Below are positions 10,468 through 23,000 of a stretch of DNA of 64,000 nucleotides, one piece after another (positions within the stretch are counted from its first letter, which is position 1; each line of letters opens with the position of its first letter). This stretch comes from Halichondria panicea (taxonomy: Eukaryota > Porifera > Demospongiae > Suberitida > Halichondriidae). The notes under the pieces were generated by a model that saw only the letters and a program-made list of their open reading frames with translations, was not told where the DNA came from and did not search any database. Location of the stretch: positions 4,207,803 to 4,271,802 of the forward strand of contig NC_087380.1 in the NCBI RefSeq assembly GCF_963675165.1. Reading direction: 5' to 3'. The position numbers and the translations under genes are program-made.

Positions 10468-13394
10468 CTGTGAGTGTGGGTGTGTGTAAGTAGAATGTAT
10501 TAATGCGCCGTAATAATATTATACCTCTACATTAAATTTTAGTCGACACAATTAGATCTAGCTATACCTAGGTCAAGGATAGATTAGGTAAAGCCAAGGG
10601 CGTATATAGAAAAGGTTGATACACCCATGGTAAGGCTCTACTGTATATAGCGGGTAAGGGGTAAAATATTTGTAATTAATTTTTGTGGGCAACTGACCTG
10701 CACGAAAATTTCCCCCGCGGTAACATAACCGGAACGCATGCAGTGCAGTGCAGACAATGATATTTTTTTTACTCTCAGTGTTCAAGTTAAACAAATTGTT
10801 TTACCTCTATATGGTATTCGTTTTGAATACTTTTTCTGGAAGACAACGACTCATAGCATCTACAATGTACAGTACCCAGTTATAGATGAGGTAAGGCTAT
10901 ATTCCATTCCGTAGTAAAGGCCCTTCTTCGGCAGAGCAAGATGGCCAAATATCGCCAACCAATTATTGCCTTATAATCTAGTCTGGAATAAAGTGCAATG
11001 ATCATTTGGAACACTTAAGAGGACACCATTATCTAATGGCTTATACACAGTGCATAATAAACTGCAAGTAACTGTGCTCAGTCCATGCAACTCACTTATA
11101 ATCAAGGCCTATACCTATAATGTAGTAGTTACGCCTCGGTGCGCATGCGAAAGCGAGGTATATACGGTAGTGTGTTAGTGTGTCTGTCTGTCTGTCTGTG
11201 TGTGTGTGTAGACTGCAACAGCTGCTCAAGGATCAATGAAGTGCAAGTAAGAGTTTCTATAGGCTTCTAGTCATGTTTTCTTGGATTTTTTTTCGTGGAT
11301 TTGCAAAGTAATGCTTCCTTCTTGAGTTATGCCTAGTTTTGCAATGCCATTGCAGCCTTTCAGCCTTTTCAGAAGAGTGCGTAGCAAAACTTGTTCACCG
11401 AGTGTTGCTACTCTACTTAGTAGTTAGCTCTGCACTAGAACGCTAGCTATTGGTAGCTGCAAGAGTGAGAAGAGAGCTGCAAGGCTCTGCTGATGCAGCC
11501 ATTAATTTTAGACTTGAACGTTTGGCATCGATCGTTTTTAACAACAATCATGGTCGATCATTACCCACTCTTTGAGTTTTCGTTTTCCCTGTGATTCTGC
11601 CCAGAGCATGCAGGTATTAATGCAAAAACTAGCTTTATGTTATGTAGCTTTGGCACCTCCACCCATGGTGCTTTCATTATAACCAGCACGCTCACGCTTT
11701 TACTGGGTGTGGTCAGTCATTAGCAAGTACTACATATGGTTCACTGACTAGGCGTGTTATAACTATCGAGGAAACACACAACTTTCTTATTTTGAGTTAC
11801 TTATGTAGCTTTGGCACCTCCACCCATGGTGCTTTCATTATAACCAGCACGCTCACGCTTTTACTGGGTGTGGTCAGTCATTAGCAAGTACTACATATGG
11901 TTCACTGACTAGGCGTGTTATAACTATCGAGGAAACACACAACTTTCTTATTTTGAGTTACTCGGCTGCCTTGTATAGGGCGTAACACAGATAGTTTTCG
12001 AAGATCCACTGCAGATTTAATGTAAAAGCAATACCGTGCACCACTAACTTTTCAATCTATGATAATACAGAAGAGACTCGTGTAGCTCAATCTATGCAAG
12101 GTAAATGAAGCAATACAACATAATCCACGTTTAATATATACATGCAGGCAGCTTCTTATATAAATTAATGATGTAGTATGATAGTCAAACTTTTAATAAC
12201 TGTAACCAAATTTACAAAATACTTAATTAATTTCTTGCCGCTGCTAACGTCATCATAGAACGTACACCACATAACATTTAGGAGAGTAAATTATACTACA
12301 TCACCAAAATTTGATGCAAGGGAAGTGTCTTTTTTTTTATTTGATAGCTAGAGCAGTGTTGTCAACTGGCCTAAAATACAGTTGTTGGCCTTATGGTAGG
12401 AACTAAAATGTGAGGCATGAAATGTGGTGTCATGGCATGTGGTATTCCCATGCCATACCCCATGTGTAGATTGATAAAACATCACCACAGTAGTGTCATA
12501 ACAGCCTAGAGCAGACCACCTTTCACTCTTTACTATCAGAACTATCGAGGCATAGCTATGTGCATGTAAGAGACTAAATATAATTATGGAAGAATCCAGA
12601 TTAATTGAAATTATGATTATATATAGTTTGGAGATTTGAAACAGACATGTACCTTGTTGCTTGATACACACAAAATATGCTGCACTGTCCAATCCAAAGC
12701 CACAGCTACTACACACACTATCTCTTATCACCCTCTTCTCCCACCTATTTCCAATCAGCTACTACACAAAAGCTATCACATTTCACCACAACTACACCAG
12801 CATACAGTCTGTACCCACAAAGCTAATTAGTGTAGGCCACCATTGATTCTCACATTTAGTCTCTCTCAATCAATGTTTCAATACCTTTTCGCTCTCCAAA
12901 GGTACCACTCTGTCTGGCTATTAAGCTGAGTTAACACAAATTCATTTGCTACCCAGGAAGAGACCAGACTATGCGATACTCTTGAGGACAGCTATATACT
13001 GTAGCCTATATTAGAAACTTGCTTGTATTCTAAATCACTGTATATGCGTCTTCTTTTTTTACTAAGCAGAGAAAACGCTTCTTTCTACTGAAACAATAGT
13101 GCCATGTTGTGTGCTGTTGATCAACCAACTGTTATGAAAATGGTGTGCCTATTTTGACTAGTAAGTCAAGCTTATGCTAGCATTATTTATTGGGAAAGGC
13201 CTATGACCAAAATGTTGCCATAGGTGAAAATATTGGCAGGCAAATAAATTGACTACAATAGCAACAGCACTGACTGTTGTCTTGATCATAAGGTTGCTAT
13301 AATTATATAGCATAAGGTTGCTATATAGTCTAAAAGCAGCTAGTTTTGCGCATTTATGCAGACAATACAATAACTTGCCAGAGCAATCACTCAC
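10468..13394. other. Upstream region or 5' intron of the receptor gene, no supported exon
   Basis: Holds a fragment of the dispersed CGGGTAATTTTCG element (about 10640-10760, with the ACCGGAACGCATGCAGTGCAGTG tail seen again near 39420 and 58290), a fragment of the repeat shared with 5560 and 21850 (about 11130-11480), and the 161-bp tandem repeat. Open frames at 12348-12731 and 13158-13394 lack splice or homology support. A missing receptor exon may be hidden here. Confidence 0.5.
11640..11961. repeat. Perfect-looking 161-bp tandem duplication
   Basis: Positions 11640-11800 and 11801-11961 read the same, beginning TTATGTAGCTTTGGCACC and ending TTTGAGTTAC. A diverged copy in inverted orientation lies at about 43070-43245 in a thioredoxin intron, so the unit comes from a dispersed repeat that was recently duplicated in tandem here. 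Confidence 0.85.
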
Positions 13395-13657
13395 CAGGGT
13401 TCCCAGTGATTGACACCGTCGTTACAAGAAGAGGTATATAAAAAATGATTAACCAACTCATTGCAAAAACTGTTCACGTGCTTCTTTCCTTGGCCAACAG
13501 ATTTTCCAGCACAAACTGGAAGGGATATACAGTACCATTCACATAATGTTGCAGAATGCAGGATCTAAAATAGCTACATCTACTTGTAAGTAACAACGAG
13601 CATCCTTACCTTCATAAAGCCCAGAGCTTCTGAATGAACTGAAGTCAAAGATATGAA
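13395..13657 (-). CDS. Two phase-matched candidate exons of unknown affiliation
   Basis: Exon 13657-13610 (TTTCAG acceptor, GAAG/GTAAGG donor) joins in phase with exon 13515-13395 (TTCCAG acceptor, CCCTG/GTGAGT donor), encoding about 56 residues with three cysteines (VCAGKSVGQ, NSFCNEL, SSCNDG). The Cys content and position would suit the N-terminal ectodomain of the receptor at 6481-10467. However, the last phase (2) does not match the next receptor exon (needs phase 1), so another exon would have to lie between, or this belongs to a separate gene. Confidence 0.35.
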
Positions 13658-14002
13658 CTGAAATGTGAAAAATAAGATTTGTGTGCACATGTCAGGACCA
13701 ATTTTACCTTACATGTGCAGCATCAGCCCCTCCCCCCTTATCCTGCGCAGCCGCACGATATTCCTCTTTTAGAACAGGTCAAAAAGGACCACATGAAGGG
13801 AAACACCCTTTTGTTCTCCAAGCTGCTGATTAGGCACTCCTTGATCCTCAATAATAGGTAGCTAGCTAGCTAGGCGCCAGCATACACTCCTGTACTGTGT
13901 ATACGTGTGGCTATAGCACTATACCAGAGCTACAGAATTATCTAGGCAGTGCATATCACACTATAAAGGAGGCTGGTGCTTGGACTGACAGTGGGTCTAT
14001 AA

Positions 14003-17000
14003 ATGTCTAGCTTCTTGTCCAAGATGAAATTCAATGATAAAGAGCTAGCCAAGTGGTCAACCATGTTCACTCCCGACAAAGAAGGTCTGCTGGAGAAGAA
14101 GGGAGCTGGGAAAGGACAGGGTAGGCTAAAATTAACCCCTTTGCCCTGTACATCTTTGATCTTCAAATTTGATCAGTGTTTTGTTGATACTGATTCGAAC
14201 TCGCGTGATCGTGAAGAGTTTGTGAAGAGTTTCATTGGTCGTATTTAATATAGTATCCATAAATCAAATTGTTTAGCCAATGGTGCTGGTTCAATAAGGT
14301 TTGTTTTTTTGCCTCAGGCTATAAGCAGAGATGGTTTAGATTGAAGGGGAATCTTCTCTTTTACTTCAAAGTAGATGACTGTGGAGGATGGGAGGTGAGG
14401 GTGTGTGATGTGGTACTCTGACATCATTAAACAACAGAATACACACAATAATTTATTGACAACACTCTCAACAGTTGTCGCAACATTGTGAGTGATTGAT
14501 GACACAGTGTATTTAGGCATTGCCCCCTTGCTTTAGAGGCACTGTTCGGTTACACCCATCATTATTAATTTTCTGATGTGGGTGCTCGGGTGTTCACTAA
14601 AAGAGTCTGAGCCTTTTATCAGTGCAGGTGGCATCAACTCTTGAGTAAATGAACTTTGTTTGCTTAGTTCATTGCTAAGTACAAACTGTTGATGTAGTTG
14701 GGACATCTGGAGTGCTGTGTAAACAGGGTTTACATTTGCACACCCTTTATGTACTGCCACCTTTAAAAGGAATACCTGCCTAAGGTGGTTTAGGCTACAC
14801 CATTGCTGGAACATTGCCCCAGTGATTTTATCAGTCCAAGATTGTTAACAAGTAGAATTTGTTTCCATAATAAACCATTTAGAATCTGTTGACACTGTCA
14901 CTGTTCACTCACAATAGTATAATATGCTAGCTGTTGTTACACCTATTGTTTAGAGACAGGCACTCACTGCTACCATACATGTATGCCAAAGGAAGTTAGC
15001 CGTGTGTCATTCACCGTAAGGTTTTTGTCATCACGTGCGTTCCAGTCCAATTAAATATACCCAAAAGGCACCATTAGGCACCTCGAGGCTCTACTGTTCT
15101 GCAAGCTGTATAGAGACACTGCAAGTAGCCAGAAGCGGCCTAAAAGTATTCCCACCTTCCCTTACACTGCTAAAAAGATTCCAAGAGGGATGCTAGACAT
15201 ACTATGTAGTATTTAGATTTTTTGGCACTTTCTAATTTTTGTTTAAAAGGGTTATAATCTATATGAGCAGAGAAGGTCGGACCATTCATCAACATTCTCT
15301 AGCTTTTACCTGCACTGCTTTTACATTCTCACCTTTGACCCTAAAGGTATTCTGTAATCTCTACAATTATCACATGACTGAACGCGTCATGGTGATGCGT
15401 GTCCAACCTCCTCTGCATACATATAGTAAAAATGTAGATTCATGAACTTTTATCTATTGTACACTGTATAGAGCTTCTAGTGGGTAATGGTTCAAACTCA
15501 CAGTCTTTGCTTGCTGGATGGTCCCTATTCCGTTATAGTGGTATATTTGAATAGTGTTGCTATATGGTAGTCATGCAAGCTTATATAGGCTGGATGCATA
15601 GCAACTAGCCAGCCAATCAGTTTCTTCTGGCTGGTTGCTGCACAGTAAGTGGAGGGAGGGGCTGACTAATTGAACAGAGAGGGGGAGTGGCTCTGTACCG
15701 GTCGCTTGGAGGGAGGGGCTGGCTGCTCATATTTTGTCCAGGCTGCGCAAGGCTTTGAGTGTGGACAGGAGCCCTGGTGTGGACGAGCTCTCTTTTCCTA
15801 GTTGTCTTCTTGTTTGAATAGTGTTGCTATGTGGTAGTCATGCAAGCTTATATAGCATAGCAACCAGCCAGCCAATCAGATGGGACATATATTAATTAAT
15901 GCACAGTGCCTCGGGGTTTATGACAAGTAAACCCCTCTACACTGTACATTAACTAATACATATACAGTAGACCCTTGCTAATCCGGACCCCTTTAGTCCG
16001 AAACTTCGCAAATCCGGACAATCCCGAAAATAATTTTGCTTGTAGAGAAGTCATGTAATACTCTTAGCACCCCCCCAAAACAAAATGGCAAAATAAAAAA
16101 GAGGAGGGACTGTCAGTAGAATAGACTACTGCGCATGCGCACTCTATTGCTTTGCTGAATCAGCAATAATTTTATTAATAACGTGCTCAATACCTCGCTC
16201 AGTACAATAGCTACTGCAAAGAAAACAAAGAGAGTTCACAAAACTCACTCCATTGGAGAGAAGGTCTATTCTAGCTACCGTATAGCGTGTAATTTTCGTG
16301 GGGCAAAATATTCGTGGTTTTCGTGGTTGGAGGTCTGACCACGAATATTTTACCCACGAATGAAGCGACCTTGCCTACCTTTACCTGCAGTGCAAGCTCC
16401 AACCACGAAAATATTACCCACGAAATGTATTAATATTGCTGAACCACGAATATTTTGTCCCCCGAAAATTGCCCACTATAAGGTATATCAGCTTCCCTTC
16501 TGGCCACAATACATGTACATGTACACAAGTGTCTTCGTTGATGATTCAATGTCCATTAATCCGGAAATTTCATGTATTCGGATTAGCGAGTTCTACTGTA
16601 GCGGGTAATTTTCGTTTGTGCAAATGTTCGTATGAACTGCCCAATTAAATATTCGTATTTTAAATATTATTTTGTACAGCTTAAGATAGTTACGTTGAAC
16701 GTATTGCAGTAGAAGTAATTTTTTTATTTTCGTGTGATGCTCTACAATACGAAATATACAAAATGTTCCACCATTCGAAAATAACCCGCTATACGGTACT
16801 ATGAATATAGTATACCCATGCATCAGATGTACCATATAGCGAGTATATGTGGCGAATGAGGCAATTGAACTATAATAGAACCTCCATAAAACGGACACCA
16901 TTGGGGTACAGCCTTTTGACCGTTATAGAGAAGTGGTCTCTGTTGAGAGGTTTCAATTGTCATCCACATGTATGCTCTTATGAGTAAATTCCTTTACAAG

Positions 17001-20000
17001 CGAATCTTGGAACTTTGTTAACTGCTCTCTAGGTCATATATACAAGCTTTGAAAAGGCTGTATGGACGAGCAATAGCTACATGTACATGTAGGTTTATTC
17101 ACAATTGTGCAAAATAAATTAATGAATATTTAATCTTAGCATTACTGATTCAGGGTGTGGCTGTCTGTTCTGGGGGAATTGCTAAAGCTGATTGAGGACT
17201 AGACTATAGAAAGCTGTATGTGGCTGTCTTGAGAGGGAGGTTGCTTTACATTGTAGTTTCAATCTAGACCTGAGCTCTTGGCTACGTTTTATAGTGTGCT
17301 GTTGCTCTTCAGAGGTGGTCGTTAATGGAGGTTCCATCGTAATACTGGCAACTTTTAACAATCATGCCTGCATCGGTATTATTGATCACTATAATTATTA
17401 TTTTATGGCATTGTATCTTGAAGTATAATTGGCGATTTTATATTTAAACCTTACACCAAATTGTCAAAATTTTTCGTCCAAAAATAGACCCGCTATACAG
17501 TATGCGGAAAGTAATGTAACTTCTTGCCCGAAACGCGTTATCAGACAATATGACAATAAGAGGCAAGTACATGTAGCTTTGGGCAGATGTGGTCAGTTAC
17601 TAAGTCACGTTACTTTCCGCGTACATTTGATGTACAGTATGCTAAAATGTACTACGTTCGATATTCCCTCTTTCATTATGGGCTCTTGCTACAGGTAGAT
17701 TACATATATAGTGTGTCCACCCCACCCCCTATACAGAAGAACGACCCTGTGGGGGTGATTGTGCTGGAGAGAGTCCACGTAGACAGGGTGCACAATGAGA
17801 CGAGACCCTACTCGTTTGTCCTCCAGTTTGAGAACGATGACTCTCGCACTTACTTCCTCAGTGCTCATTCTGAGGTAGAGTTGGAGTCCTGGATCATCAC
17901 CATCAAAATGTCAAGGTGTGTAGAAGAGAGAAAATTTAAAGAGAGGTTATTTGCTGTATTACACATTACAGCTGGTAACATTATTATACGTACGTGTACC
18001 CATTATACCCATGTAATTTTGATTTATATTACCGTAGGCATTGGTGTCTGTGTACATGTCACTGTGCTGTATACAAAATGCAATATGAATTTCTAATCAT
18101 CAAGACTGTTACTAAGTCTTGGTTTTTGTAACATCAAAATTCTATAACTATTTGAAAAGCACATTCTTTGGGAAAACAAAAATAATCCTCTCTGAAAGTT
18201 TTGTTCAATTTTTGTCTTCGTGAATGCTTTTGAAGTCAAAACGTAGACTCTTTTGAGCAATGTACAAAGTGTTCCGGATCACCATAGCAACGGTCAGAGG
18301 TCCCACCCCTCCAGGAACAGGAGTTATGACAGCTGCTTTTTGAGCCACGGGTTCAAAGTCCACGTCACCTACAATCTTTATTTTGCCACTTTTGGTCTTG
18401 ATAGGAATAATGCCTGCACAAAATAATTATTTTGTGCTTTCAATAATAATTTTTGTGATAATAACTATAATTGTATCGTACATGTACAATGGGCTACAGC
18501 ATCAGTCTCTCTGGGCAAACCGCTCTATGTCACACATTTAATACTAAGTCTGACAACAATGATGATTATTATCAATACACGTCTCACCGACATCAATGAC
18601 CATAGCTCCTTCCTTGACCATATCCGCTGTGATAAGCTTGTGTATTCCTGCAATAATAGGCACAATCCATCACTATACACACCTTCAAGGCCGAGCTTAC
18701 CAGTGGCTGAAATAACAATGTCTGCTTGTCGACAGTTGGTTTTGAGCTGCTCTCGGGGTGTATGCTCATGGGTCTGGAGCACTGTGGCGTCCCCAGTGCC
18801 ATCACTGTGCAGCAGAGTGTTCAGGGTGAAGCCTACAGTGTGTATATACCATAGTATTTGGAATACATGTATGTGTTCTCTGTATATCTGGTTTCAATAT
18901 TAGTCTGGTATCAAGCAACAATTTAGCAGTGTAACCAATTTATGGTGTACCACAATCGAATACCTATGTTTTTGGTCCTGTTGGCAATGCAAACAGTTTT
19001 GCCAAATGTTGGGAAGTTGCAGCGTTTGATCATCTCCAGTATTCCAAGGGGCGTGGCGGGTATTAGGGCGGAACTTGGGTTCCCCGAGCAGTACAAGCCA
19101 ATGTTATGGATGTGGAATCCATCGACATCTTTAGCAGGTGACACTGCCTGCATGACTCTGTTAGTGTTTATGTGACTCGGTAGAGGCAGCTGTACTAAGA
19201 TACCATCCACCCCGTCGTCATTATTCAAGTCGTCTACGAGGGCCAAAAGTTCTTCCTCTGAGGTGGAGCCATCTTTGAGAATAGTGGTCGCATTCATCCC
19301 ACACTTATCTGCTGATTTGGCCTTGTTGGAGACGTACGTTTTAGAAGCAGGGTCATCACCTGTTAGCACAGCCACGAGGTGTGGGGCTCTGGGAACAAAA
19401 GAATAGCATTGGTGCTAGACTACATGTACATACATGTATACTGAGTCTTAAATTCATATTTAGAGAGCACCATTTTCATCTCGCCTTTATACATGTTCCA
19501 GATTACAGCGGGGGGGAGGGGAGGGGGGGCATTTTTCTCACCTTTCTCCCTGAGCCACCATCTTCTTGATTTCTTCGCCCACCTCACTGTTGATAACATT
19601 TGCCAGTTTCTTGCCATCAAACAACTTTGCTTTTATCCCAGGCTTCTCTACAAGGAACTCCTCATTTAGTTGGTGGGCATACCTTCTTGTGGGGAGCAGG
19701 GAAGGGGAGCCAACAAGGGTGACTGGGCGCTGAAGCTGTGCAGTGAACAGCAGGCATTGAACCATAGGCATAGCCTGATAAAGATTGTATAGCTATAGCT
19801 GGCTAGATCTAGTGACGGGCTGGTAATAAATTTCTCAAGTACCTGTGCACACAGAGGGCGCCATCTCACTGTTCTTCCAAGCATCTTTGACAACAGAGCT
19901 GCGAGGACGTCTTCAAAAAACGTACATGTATAAGTTTTAATTAACAAGCCACACCATCTCTCCACCCTGTGGGCCCAGCCCCACCCACAAAATTAATTAT

Positions 20001-23000
20001 ACCTCTAAATTGAGCCTCTGTGAACAGAGTTTGTATTCGAGGGCGAATTGGTGCAGTGCTGCTTACAGCTTTATACTAGTCTGTGGGCCAGACCTTTTCT
20101 CAGAGGGGGGAGGGGGAAGAAGAGAAAGAGGTCTGGAGACTCTTGCAGCACTTCCGTGTGCTCTTGGAATCCTAGCTCTCTTGATTTTGGCCCCGAGCTA
20201 TTAGGTCTGGCCCCCAGACTAGCTTTATACATGCACAGTACTCAATTGCAACTACCACTAGCTATACTAGTACTGAATTGCAGCTTATCTATTCTCCACA
20301 CATGCACACACAGCTACGAGACTTTAAAAGCAACTCTGTATCAGCTCCAGAACAAGATAATGGGTCTAACAGGACAGGACCCCCTCAAGGACAAAGGAGT
20401 CTCCATCATAGGCTCACAGGTCTTACCATCCAAGAAGCTCTATGAAAAAGATGGTAAGCTACCTTCTTTACTAACGGGAATCTTCAACGGCCCCAATATT
20501 CTGATATCTTAGTCTTGCTTACTTGTGTGTTTCATTATACCGAGTACTGTGTTTGTGAGTTGGTACTGTGTTCTATTCCAGCCAGAAGAACATTGTACGC
20601 CAGGAGTTCAAACAAAGGTAATCAAATTATGGATCGCACTTTTATGCATCTAATTTCACTGAATCATTCTCCTTCTTTGACAGAGCGTGCGCAGAAGCTG
20701 CAGAGTTTGACAAACGTAGCCACTGTCAAACACATGAGCCCTAAGTATGAGCTCAGCCTCAGTAAGTTGTCAAAGCATAAAGCATTTCAACTCTCTTATT
20801 CCCTGCTCGTTGTGACTTCATAATTATTACGGTCAACTCTCATTCTTAAAACATTGTGCTGTTACTAACACTACCCTCTTCAGGTTGTTGTAACCTTCCC
20901 ACCAGCGATGAGGGAAATCCCCCATCCACGATGGTGAGGGTGCAGTCCTACACCAACCAAGGTGACACTACTGCCCTAGCCACCCTCTCACACACCGATG
21001 TCATCGAGGTGAATAAGCTAGTTTGACACTATAATTTAATTGTACATAGGATTCTCTGTGTCTTTAAGCTAACGCTAGAGTGAGTACCTGATCAAAAGTA
21101 ATTTTATAGCCATTGTTGCATAAATGTACCTCCCTCCTCTCCTTGTGCCAATGACCTCACCACCACACCTCACACACTTCTCTCCTCACACATTATACGA
21201 CCCCTGCCACCAGAGCTCGGTGTCTCCTTGCTACTCTCATCTGGTGCTACTAGACCTGGGTCCCTCGTGTCCCCTCACTGGGGTCCTAGAGTTCGAGGTC
21301 TTCTCTGTCAACCACACCAATATGGAGATGGGTGACTGCACCTTAGATGGACAAGAGGAGTGCTTGTTGGAGGGCGTGGTGAGTGCAACTGTTTATCTTT
21401 TTGGCAGGGGCTCACGTTTCCCCGGTTGATTTTAAGCTGTAGGCTCATTTGATAATAGCAGGTTATTTACAGTGATAATTATATTTGCTCTCTTTTTATG
21501 GTTGACGTACCACCGTACAACCCTAAATGTAAAGTGGCTGGGGTAATTATACACTATTATGAATAGTGCAACTACGTATGTACCATAATTGACACTGTAG
21601 GTATTGAAGTCGCAATCAGTCAAGGGGAACTCAGTACACCTTCGGGTGGTGAGTACAGAGTGCCAGATTTCCTTAGGGTTAATTGTCATTTCTAGATTGG
21701 GTAATGGTCAAAATGTTGGGATGGATTTTTCAGATTAGACCAATTAATTTTGGCCGTTACACAATAAAATATACCGTATAACTGGAAAATTTGGTGGGTA
21801 TTACATGTATGGATGAGCCATTTGAACATAATTGGCGGTTTTTATGCCTCAAGGCGTAGCCGCACGAGGGATACAGTAAAGCTGACAGTGTGTTCGTCTG
21901 TATGTGTGTCGTTCCAGCTGTAACTGCTCAACGCGATTACAATGCGACAAAACTACATTCTTTTTGTGGATTTGCAAACTAAAGTTCTTTCTTGAGTTAT
22001 GGCTAGTTTGACTACAATGAAGGCTGTTGCAGTCTCGTCAGATCTTTTGTAGCGAACTTTCTCTTTCTCTTTAACTTATGAGTTAGCCTTGCTAGCTACA
22101 AGAGTCATAAGCAGCCGTTGTGAACTCTGACCTCATTGCAGATCCACCCCTTTTTTATTATTCATTGACGGGAAATGCATAACATTGTAGAAGATATGAT
22201 TCTATCCCTGAAGATCATTCATCAAGCCACTTCTGTTTTCTATAATGACTGTGTGTGTCAACAATGAAAATAACATACCATAACATTATGTACAAATTGC
22301 CTCTTCCATAAGTAACACTCTATCTAGAGCAAAAGCAAAACATGGCAAGAGGCATTAGCACAGTGTAGCTTACACCACTCGTTAATTTGGCGTCTCAGGC
22401 GTGGCTTCTGTTGCAATGACGTTGTGTCTACCGATTTGACGGTTTTTAATTTGGCAGTCTTTGGTAAATTGCGCCAAATCGCCAAATTTTCCAGTTATAC
22501 GGTATTGTACTTCTGTTGAATATCCCATCACTACACATTTTTTACTAATGTAATCTCAGATACCTGAAGTATAATCTTTCTGTAGGGTAATATCATTGGC
22601 ATAGCAACATGCAATATCAGCTCTCTCACTGAAAGCACCACCACCAAAGAGCTGAAGCTGCCCCTCAGGTTAGTCACCAGACAATCACGTATTCACATGC
22701 ATGAATGTATTTTGTATTCATATACAGCCAAGGTCAATTTGTGTGTGGTTTTTTGGTGGTAAATGTGACCCAAGTTTCTCAAGTGGAGGAGAGCTATCAA
22801 CTGCGAAGAAATGCACTCGTCAATGTGAGTTCAAATACACTATCATAAGAGTAGCTGTGTAATTGTTATTGACTGTGCTTTTATTTTTGTAGCGTACTGA
22901 CAAGGATTTACCCGGTGGAGTCTTGCCGTAAGTGAAGTGCACAAATAAAATATTAAGGGAGCATCTTAATACCATAATTATAGCGGGTTATTTTCGAGGT

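Noticed and set aside
12348-12731. 127-codon minus-strand frame as a missing receptor exon
   Set aside because: It contains cysteines but has no matching acceptor and donor in the required phase.
14003-17915. PH-domain exons as a separate gene from INPP4
   Set aside because: Exon 17737-17915 ends in phase 2, and the next exon at 20314 supplies exactly the missing base. All 30 exons sum to a multiple of three with no internal stop.
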